DNA of 40,888 bases, taken from the IMG/VR virus record IMGVR_UViG_3300044615_000186, positions 1-40,888 of that record. The stretch is one strand, 5' to 3'. The translations under genes and the position numbers were made by a program. Positions 24,701 to 32,800 of the stretch are shown piece by piece (positions within the stretch are counted from its first letter, which is position 1; each line of letters opens with the position of its first letter). Source of the DNA: a virus. Below the pieces are notes generated by a model. It made no database searches. It was not told the DNA's origin and saw only the letters and a list, made by a program, of their open reading frames with translations.

Positions 24701-26186
24701 GCCTATTTATATATTTGGCAATAATGCTTGATGAATTGTTTTCATTAAATGCCTGATCATAATCAAAAATATTAATGTTTCCGTTTGAAGCAATCAACTG
24801 TCCAACTGGCAAACCACTTAGACCAAGATCTGATGCGCTCTTGTTGATTGAGTAGTCCAAGGTCTTATCAGAAACATTAACAACTAATCTTGGAGATATT
24901 TCTATAAGATCGAATGTTGCGTCTTTTGCATTCATTGAATCTACAACAATTCTAATTCCAGAAATATATTCAAACTCTCTATACTGTGTTCTTCCGTCTA
25001 ATGCTCTTGTAAATACGCTTGGAGAAGTTGCATCTGTCACAAAGTTAGTAAGTCTATTAACAGTCTCATCCTGCACATACCAACCATACTTTGGAGTTAT
25101 TTCAGTATAGTCTTCGCCATTCCAAATATAAAATTTACCTAAAGAGTTTTCATTTTCTTTTATAAGATAAGCGTAACCAATCACTGATTGCTCTGGAAGA
25201 AGCGATATACTTGCATATGTTTCTGCAAAAACAAAAGTCGATCTCCACTCATCAGGAACAATTAATCCATAGGCAATTTCAACATACCCATCGCTTTTTA
25301 TAATTGGTGATCCATCTGATCTAACTATAGAAGGATTAAATGATAAAACGTCTTCCCAATTGTTATCTTTTAAAAATTGAATTTTCCATCTGCTTGGAAC
25401 TTTTTTCTTTAAGTCTCCAAAAAATGGGTCATCCTTAGAACCAGTTGCTGAAGAAAACGGACCTAAATTTTCTGTTCCAGTGTGAGTTTGCATCTTAACA
25501 ACAATCCTATTTGTTGGAACTCTTTCTTTATAGACTACAAATGGACAAGCATCTTCAATAGAGTTTTGAGATCCTCTTACCTTAGATGCAATTCCATACT
25601 CTGAAATACTATCAATAGATCCGAGTTTTGATTTATTATCTCTATCTACAAATATTTGAGAAGAACCATATCCTAGTGACCCATTATTGTATGTATACTT
25701 ATATGTTACCTCGCTTCTATAAGAAGTCCAATATTTAAACTTATCATTTTTATCTGCCATGTAATATCTTGGTCTGTCTGCCATGAAAAGGTTAGGGTGA
25801 TGCAGCGAGCCATCTTTAAAAAATACAGCCTTATTGATTCCAGATCTTGGTCTAAACTGCTCAAAGCATGCCTCTAAAGAATATAGAGTCTTTAACTTTT
25901 CTTTCTTAGTTAAAAATGTTGTTGGTATATCATCGTTATCAAAAACGCCATCAACCAATACGTCTGCGTCAGTTGCACCAGTGTAAAAGTTGCCAGCATC
26001 ATTAATATCAAAACTTGTTGGAAGTGATGAATATATTGAATCAGACTGTGTTGGTCTATACCTATAGTTTCCAATATGCTTTATATTGGTTGGTATATTC
26101 ATATTCCATTCTGCTGTAATTATTGACTTGTTACGTACCGTCGAAGAAGTCTCCAAAAATGTTTGCAGGTCTTTATCTTCAAACAT
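21795..26186 (-). CDS. large baseplate hub-like minor tail protein
   Basis: The 1463-residue protein is the third-last large tail gene. Residues of about 520-640 (LYWYLESITAPQILM, SVAQILQDLAISTQTAMFFD, EYNNFVMMSKDYI) resemble the hub part of siphophage baseplate proteins (gp27/Gp37-like). About 920-1180 looks like a LamG-like sugar-binding sandwich (FGTRLRIIGKIESS, YYFEISALG, DLAVEYEDIGNVRRFYLYIN). The C-terminal 120 residues (RLMKWMIEKTSKPRKSVGVK, LGDIVTLDYK) recall tail-hub endings. It probably forms the tail tip through which DNA leaves and may bind host glycans. AGAGGT precedes the ATG. Domain limits are approximate. Confidence 0.75.
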   Translation of the reverse strand: MFEDKDLQTFLETSSTVRNKSIITAEWNMNIPTNIKHIGNYRYRPTQSDSIYSSLPTSFDINDAGNFYTGATDADVLVDGVFDNDDIPTTFLTKKEKLKTLYSLEACFEQFRPRSGINKAVFFKDGSLHHPNLFMADRPRYYMADKNDKFKYWTSYRSEVTYKYTYNNGSLGYGSSQIFVDRDNKSKLGSIDSISEYGIASKVRGSQNSIEDACPFVVYKERVPTNRIVVKMQTHTGTENLGPFSSATGSKDDPFFGDLKKKVPSRWKIQFLKDNNWEDVLSFNPSIVRSDGSPIIKSDGYVEIAYGLIVPDEWRSTFVFAETYASISLLPEQSVIGYAYLIKENENSLGKFYIWNGEDYTEITPKYGWYVQDETVNRLTNFVTDATSPSVFTRALDGRTQYREFEYISGIRIVVDSMNAKDATFDLIEISPRLVVNVSDKTLDYSINKSASDLGLSGLPVGQLIASNGNINIFDYDQAFNENNSSSIIAKYINRHVQFKFYEVIVDVAGWDYYVPIKTLYSDAFPKQDLMSKTVSLSLRDLYWYLESITAPQILMTEVSVSSAVSLLLDHIGFSNYTFKRVENEKEIIIPYFFVAPDKSVAQILQDLAISTQTAMFFDEYNNFVMMSKDYIMPTKDQRPTTFELKGTNDLFEEREIKNKTADKAKIANIISVSTQANNVYNGGVINYTVRHIQRSVGSIRQASLLDDERIYTYKPALLWEVSGTENTKSINNEVNTQSSYVLSAIPLNSDLSADVPVVKNNIVTNNTFSLGEAAYWITRYNGYFYSQGEIIRYDAVQYNVTGFGNVWITSTEDYQNYFSKLPFNGKIYPTGLVRIYSEPKYFEQSGVIKLQNGPVVKHGRGQFGTTVVAHPAGISEYWKSDDNVKGCYMAAEYMFEKKTPLPTTTLGSAGKTTDANISSDALSRTSSRTGLIKNFMSTVMAGEITTNTQPRPGSVQASALSITGPNFTTKEKPRNFISYVHKSLPDTKYKHFGTRLRIIGKIESSKDSGQTANGAFNLYVVNGSTPDKNINVTGGSAGIAVMLNTSTNVGYYFEISALGLDSLSEEDRQSVSNVFFYKIKSNNGKAVPIVLYDGLAKITVDDGRFTGQSRMFAEENPTVYDLAVEYEDIGNVRRFYLYINGKMIKTVDDIEPLPVYNSLALFTRGSSRAMFENVYALSNNYSQNTAFSLDAPVNSVFGDQDIDVNESFRKYAISGLVQNTYLSGIGSSEAPKYKIYFEEFGSIMREAAAFNFKYDKAYPALTAKISPTFNKTKGYVVSGFRAGSYGAEFLIFNATDTALNLDETGGNYLRIQGITFTQQSNNNLTVDEYFKNNSTESNPQFVADKLISNPFKFKQDYQDIKLSRMTYGKKDFTLETPYIQSQDEASRLMKWMIEKTSKPRKSVGVKIFSIPTIQLGDIVTLDYKENEISMASNTASRFVVYNIEFSRSSDGPEMTVFLSEVL

Positions 26187-26827
26187 TATACCTCTTCCAG
26201 ACTTATTGAGACATTCCAGTAGTCAAAACTACTTCCTCGTTTTTCAACAGAGTATGAAAAATCACTGATAAACATTTCAACAAGTTGGTTGTATTGTCCA
26301 AGGTGGTCGTACGGGTCTGGTGTTCCTTTAAAAATACCTTTTCTATCATATGCAAGAAATACCCAGAAAGAGCCTTTGTGTGAGTCGTACCACTCAAGCA
26401 TATCTGCTCCACCTGCTCCGCCATCTGTTGTATAAGACTTGTATGGAGATAGTCCAGTTACAACATCAAACGAAGGAACGTCTGCGTGAGATCTAGATGG
26501 AATCATGTTCCAACTTGTGCTTAATGTGAGTTTATCTGCAATATGATATGATCTCATACGGCCATTGATCATTCTTTCTCGCTTCTCAATTCTTTCTTGT
26601 GAAAATTCAATTGGCTGCCTATTATCGTCAGTAATCAACAAAAATTGATCTAGTAATGTTTGATCTTCAACGCTTTCTGGGTCAACACCAATTTCATAAC
26701 CATTTGGCACATACAATCCATTTTTAAGGGTGCCAGAATTTTCAGACCAAAGCATTCCGTTAGGCCTGTTGTATTTTTTACGACCACGTATATACGTTAC
26801 CCTAGGGTCTATCTCTTCATCGGCCAT
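26186..26827 (-). CDS. distal tail-like protein
   Basis: The 213-residue product follows the tape measure and overlaps its start by 11 bases. It has a basic start (VTYIRGRKKYNRPNGML) and a tail of mixed strands ending SFDYWNVSISLEEV. The size and position just after the tape measure fit the distal tail (Dit) protein that joins tube and baseplate, although no Dit signature is clear to me. GAGGAGTG precedes the ATG. Confidence 0.6.
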   Translation of the reverse strand: MADEEIDPRVTYIRGRKKYNRPNGMLWSENSGTLKNGLYVPNGYEIGVDPESVEDQTLLDQFLLITDDNRQPIEFSQERIEKRERMINGRMRSYHIADKLTLSTSWNMIPSRSHADVPSFDVVTGLSPYKSYTTDGGAGGADMLEWYDSHKGSFWVFLAYDRKGIFKGTPDPYDHLGQYNQLVEMFISDFSYSVEKRGSSFDYWNVSISLEEV

Positions 26828-29800
26828 TTAATGACACTCCTCTAATTCTTCTATCATCAACACGCTTAATAGTTGACATTACTGCCTGTGCAATATCGTT
26901 TGGATTTGCGTCTGTCTTAGCATTAACTGTTAATGTATATGTATTATTATACACTGTACCGCCAATTGAGTCACCATTATTAATCTTTCTCATATTGTCT
27001 ACTCCATATGAGTCTACTGCATACTTGCTCATAATAAATTCTCCTGGGGTTAGCATTGCTGGCACTGTATCTGTACCCTTTGCAAAACCACCAACAGCAA
27101 AGTACTTAGGTATTAGACCACCCATAGAGTAGCCCTTTCCTATTCCTTTAGGCATTGAGAACAGCGACTTTGGAGCGGCTGCTGCTTTCTTTTGTGCTGC
27201 TGCTTTTTCTGCTGCATCTCTAACAGCCTTCTCTTGTGCAAGCATTCCTGGTGTTGGCTTTAGTGCATTTTGAATTGCTGCTGCATTTTGCTGGTCATAC
27301 AAACTCTTTAGGTGAAGCCCTGGTGTTGTTCCAGCATTCTTTGTTACTTCTCTAACATTCATGTTTTGATTAAATAGCATCAAATTCTTTTTAGCATCTT
27401 GAGCAATTTTGTCTAACTCCTCTCTGTGCAAAAGAGAACTGTTATAGAAAGGATCTTTCTTTTGTATCTCTGCCAGGGTTGGCTTTGATGTTGGTGGTGG
27501 GGTTGGATCAGCATTACCCTTTTTTGTAGGTGTTGTGGCTGAATCTCCACCTGGACAGTTTCCTGGGAAACCACTTGATGGAACGTTTCTTCCTAACGAA
27601 GGACAGAAAACCAAGGCTTCTGGGTTTGGATTTCCTGAAGACTCTGCTCCTGGACAGTTGCCTGGAAAACCAACTGTTGGAACATTTCTGCCAAGTGACG
27701 GGCAGTATGTTAGTTCATTTCCTGGTCCTGGGATAGGAGTAGGATCTGCTGGTACTGGGTCTTCAAAGCCTCCTGCTGGTAATATAATATCTACCTTTTC
27801 ATTTTTATATGCATCAATAAGAGGCTGAATAATTTTTTCTGCATTGTCTATTGCTTGCTGAGACCTAGCATTGTTAACTCGTGCCTCATCAATTCTTTGT
27901 TGGTATTCTTCCCATTTTCTTCTAACCTTGTCAAGTTCCTTAATTTGATCTCTAAGAACTATGTTCTTTTTTCTGATTTCTTCTTCTGGCTTTTCAATAT
28001 CTTTTTCTTCTAAGTCAAAGATATAATCTTCTAAAGCCTTAATTTCTTGCTCTAAAACTTTTCTAGTTTTTCCACCTGATGTTACTTTTGATAGTTCATT
28101 TTCTCTAGCCTTTTCTAATGCTTCTCTTTCTTTTGTCACTGCATCTTCTGCTGCTTGTGCTCTCATTTCTTGAGCAGCCTTTGCTGCTGCTGCAATGTCT
28201 CCAGAAGTTAATGCCTCTGCAAGACTTAATTGACCCTTTTGCTGTTGCGAAATTGCAGCGTTAGCCTTTTCAACTTCGTCCAAGGCCTTAATTCTGTCGT
28301 CATATTTTTCATTAATTTTTTCTTCTTGCTTTTCAATTGCTCTTAATGCTGCTTCTTTGTCATCAATTTTATACTGAGCCTCATCAATTTTATCTTGTGC
28401 AGCGTCAATTGTTGCTTGCAAACCCTCTGTCTCTGCATCAAATTTTAATGTTAGTCTTTTTTCTTCAACGTCAACTCTCTCCATTGCTGTTGAAAAACCT
28501 TGATCAAATATCTTTTGCATTCCTTCAATAGAAACAGCATCAATCTGCAACTGAATTTTTTCTTTGTTTAATGCCTTCTTAAGAACATCCAAGAACCTTT
28601 GGTATCCTTCAGTTCCTGGTTTTACACTTGACAAGTTAATTAATGCTTTTTTAAGGTTTTCGCTTTGCATAATTGCATTAAGTTGCTCCTGTGTAAACAC
28701 ACCCATTACTTCGGTCAGTCTTTGCAAAAGTGCAACATTATCATCTAGCATTGTTTCTTCAGCCTGTAATGCTTCAAGAGCAAGGTAGTTTCTTTTTTCT
28801 GCAGTTGCTATTTTCCAAGCATCAGCAATCTGTTTTATTTGCTTATCATCTAAATCTTTATTTGCAATTGCTGCTGCAAAAGTTGCATCTGCTACTGCTT
28901 CTAGAGCAACAGACCCGTCAATGCCTGCTGCCTTTAGTCTACCTAATGCTGTAACCTGATTTCCAATTTGCTTAGCCATCTTTTCTTGGTCACTTACAAA
29001 CTCTCCAAGTTTGATTGATTGTAGTGCGTCTTGAATACTTTGAGCATTATCTTTTAATCCTGAAATGTTTCCATTTTCATCAAAGTTAAATAATTTATCT
29101 TTTTGTTCTTCATACTCTGCTGGATCCATACCTGTTATAAGATCAATTAGGTCTTCTCCCGCTCCCAGTTTTCTCATATCATTTTCAATACCGCTAAATA
29201 TTCCAATAGTCTTTTTTCCACCAAACAGTTTATTTAGTGTCTTAGATGATGCCATCCATCCTTCAGTAACCTTAATTTGATTTTTTCTTACATCTCTAAG
29301 TCTCTTGACCAAATCGTCCAGAGGAGAAGAGTCTACCTTGTCTTTGTCTCCAGTGCCAGGAACAACTCCAGTTGTCTTTTTGTCATCGACAATCTTTCCT
29401 TGTCTTCCAACAAGCCAGGCGTTTGCTTTTTTCTGAAGCCTTTTCTTTTGATTTGCTGCGCCACGACCCTTAAGTTGTGGAATTCCTTCTGAGGCAAGAT
29501 AGGCAGAGAGGACATTCTTGTCTCCAGCAGCGACAAAATCAACAACAACGCTCTTATTAATTGTCTTAGATGTTCCCACCAAGGTTGTCCACAACTTATT
29601 AAACTCGTCTGAAGTCATGTCTCCAGTTATTCCCAAATCAAGAAATGCTTGCTTTGTTAGTTCTTCGCCTTTTATACCCTTTAGTCTCTCAGTTATAGCA
29701 ACAACTTCTTTAACCTGAGATGCGCCATCATCATTAACATCAACGGTGATTCCATATTTTTGTTGCATATTTGAAAGAACAGATATAGCATTCATGTTTT

Positions 29801-32800
29801 TATCAAAATTCTTTGGATCTTTATTTAGAATATCCATAAAGATTGGAATATTTTGATCTGAGACTCCAGCCTTCATTAAAAGTTGCATAACTACGTTTGC
29901 ATCTTCAGCACCCTGAGTTTCAACTAAAATCTTAAATTTACTTTGTATTTCTTTATTATTTGCTAACTTTGTAACAGTTATAGGGTCAAGCGCTCCACTT
30001 GCAAACTGAAGTTGAAGCATTGCCCTAAAGTCTTCATCTTCAATATCCTTAAGTTCTTTCTTTGCCTCTTCTGCAAAAACCTTCATTGGTCCTTCTTTAT
30101 ACATTGCATCAATTGATGCGTTAATTGCATTTGTAAATACGTCTGGGCCAAATGCATCCTTCTGTGCAATAAGAAGATTTAAGGCTTCTGCATTTTTGGC
30201 ATTAAGTTTTACTAGTGCTGCTTCTCTTTCTCTTTCTATGCCTTGAATTTCTTTATCAGTTTTTGCCATAGAAACTTTGATGTCATACTGTTTGTTTAAA
30301 GAGTCTACGAGACCATTATTCATGGTTACCTGTTCTAGTCCAAGTTGAATTGCTGCTGATCCAAGTTTTTCATTTACCTGAGTTCTCTTGTTTTGATCAG
30401 ACATTCCAGCACGAACTGAGTTGGCCCCTGCTGCTGTCATTCCAACGCCTGCAACTGCGCCTATTCCAGTAAATCCTGTTAGGGCAGCAGTTAGACCTCC
30501 TGCTGCTGCAAGAATTCCTCCACCTATAACTTGTCCAACATTTGTAAATGTTGTTGTACTAACCGATTGCTCTAACGCAGTCTTAAAAAAGTCTGCCTGT
30601 CTTTGCATTGACTCCTTTTGAATTGCAAGAGTAATTTTTAATGGGTCTGATGCAAGGTTTTCACCATTTGGTCCAAGAAGTGTTGTAAGTTTTCCACTGA
30701 CAATTGCTGGTATTTCGTAACTCTTTAATTCCTCACCAAGGGCTGAAGATATACTCCGTGCTTGATCTGTTGTGATGATGCCCTGTACAATTGCGTATGC
30801 AAGACTGTTAGAAATGTTTGTTCCAATTTGCTGTATTCCTTGACCAGATGCTGCCTGCTTTTCAATATCTCCTAAAAGTGTTTTACCAAAATCGCTTTCA
30901 AGAACATTCTGGCCAAACTTTCTTTGTACTCCGCTTGCTCCAGTTAATGTATTTTGACGCTTTCTATCTGCTGCCTCTGTTGCACTAACTTTTCCAGTTA
31001 TCTCTGAAAGGTTTTGAAGTTTTTCAGATGTCATAGTCATTGACTGTGCAAGATCAATTCCTGCTTGTCTTGCTTTTTTAATACTTTGATTGAAGAAGTA
31101 TATTGCTCCAGCAATTGCTCCAAGTGCAACAACTGCAATACCTATACCGCTTGTCAACAAAGGCATAATCATTGAAAGAGCCATCATTGGCATCATTAGT
31201 TTTTGTGCTGCATCTCCTACAGCCCCAGGTATCATGGAAGCACCCATCATGACTCCAGAAGCAGCCATCATCTTGCCACCTGCACCCATTCCAGTTCCTG
31301 AATTTTTTCTTTCTGCTCTTCTATCTTTTATCTTTTGAGAAAGTGTTGACATTCTTGAAGATGGTGTTTGATTTTTAGCGGAGTCTGCTGCGCCAGACGT
31401 AATTACTGATGCTGGGTATCCTGACTTTTGTGCAAGAGCACTTTTCTTTTGCTGTCTTTCTAGTTGTCTTCTTAATGACTTTTGATTAGCATCAATTGGT
31501 CCCGTGCCATAAAGTGCTGTTCTTGATGCTGCAGCCTTTGACTGTGATCCCTGAACAGTTGCTGCCCCAAGTGCTTGCCCTGTTGCTTTTGCATCGTCAA
31601 TATATTCTCTTGCTCCAAGAATTAGTCCAGCGCCTGCATCCTGTCCTACCTTACGCATTTTTCGTGATGGAGATTGTGTTTGTAGTGCTAGTGCTGCTGC
31701 GTTTGGCAACTCTTCTGCAATAGCCTGAATAGCCTTTTGATTTCTTATTGTCAATTCTCTCAATTGCTTAGGCTGTCTTGCAAGAACCTTTTCTCTTGCT
31801 AATGCTCCCTGGCCAACTGCGTCTGCATACATTATAAAGTTCTTGCTTGTTCTTTTTTCAATCTCAGCATTTGTTCTTGAGTCAACAGCAATCTGTCTAA
31901 GAGCCTTGCCCTGAATAGATAACTGCTCTTCTGTTAATGCAACACCATTATTGATATTTGTCATAATGGATGTAATCTGTGCTTCTGTTGCTCCAGTTTT
32001 TACTAAATACTCTTGATACAACTTTCTATATCTTTCGGACTTCTTAAGGCTTTCAAGGATTGAGTTGTTTTCTGCACCAGTTTGTGGAGTCCATACCGCA
32101 CTATTCCATGCTGGAGACTTCATACCAGTCTTTGCGCCTGTCTTTACTCCCTTTTGTTCCTTTGAAACAGCAACAGTGTGTGATCTGTCTATCTGTGTAG
32201 CATTAGCAATCTGTGACTGCGTTGCGCCATACTGTTCCATTGTACGTCTTATCGCTTTTGCTGATGCTCTTGCAGGAGCCATTTCTGCTGCTGCAGCGAC
32301 TGCACCACGCTCTCTTCTTAGTTGATCTGCTGGGCTTCCTAGAGACTTAGGTGCAGCATATGCACCTCCGCCACCTACTCTTTTTTCAGACTTAGATGCA
32401 AACTCTTTGCCTAGATCTGCAACTCTTCTGCCTTGTTCTTGAGCAATTCTTCTAACTTCTTTAACAAACATCTTTGTGCTTATCTTTGTTTCTGATGCAA
32501 GATTTTGTAGTGCCTGAGCAATTATGTCATCAACTACTCCAATGCTTCCATTTACTTTTGCCTGAATTGCATTAATAGTTTGTGATCCTGCGGGAAGTTC
32601 ATAATCGCTGCCACCAAACTTTACGGATTTAGAACCAACAACTCCAGCGTTCTTGTAGCCAGGGATATTGTCTGCAATTAAACCCTGAACAAGTCCAGGA
32701 TACTTTTTAACAACTTCTGCAGATATAATTGCTTCGCCATTAGATGCCATGATTGGAACTGAGTCAGACTTAGGACCACCAGGACCAGAAATGATTCCGC

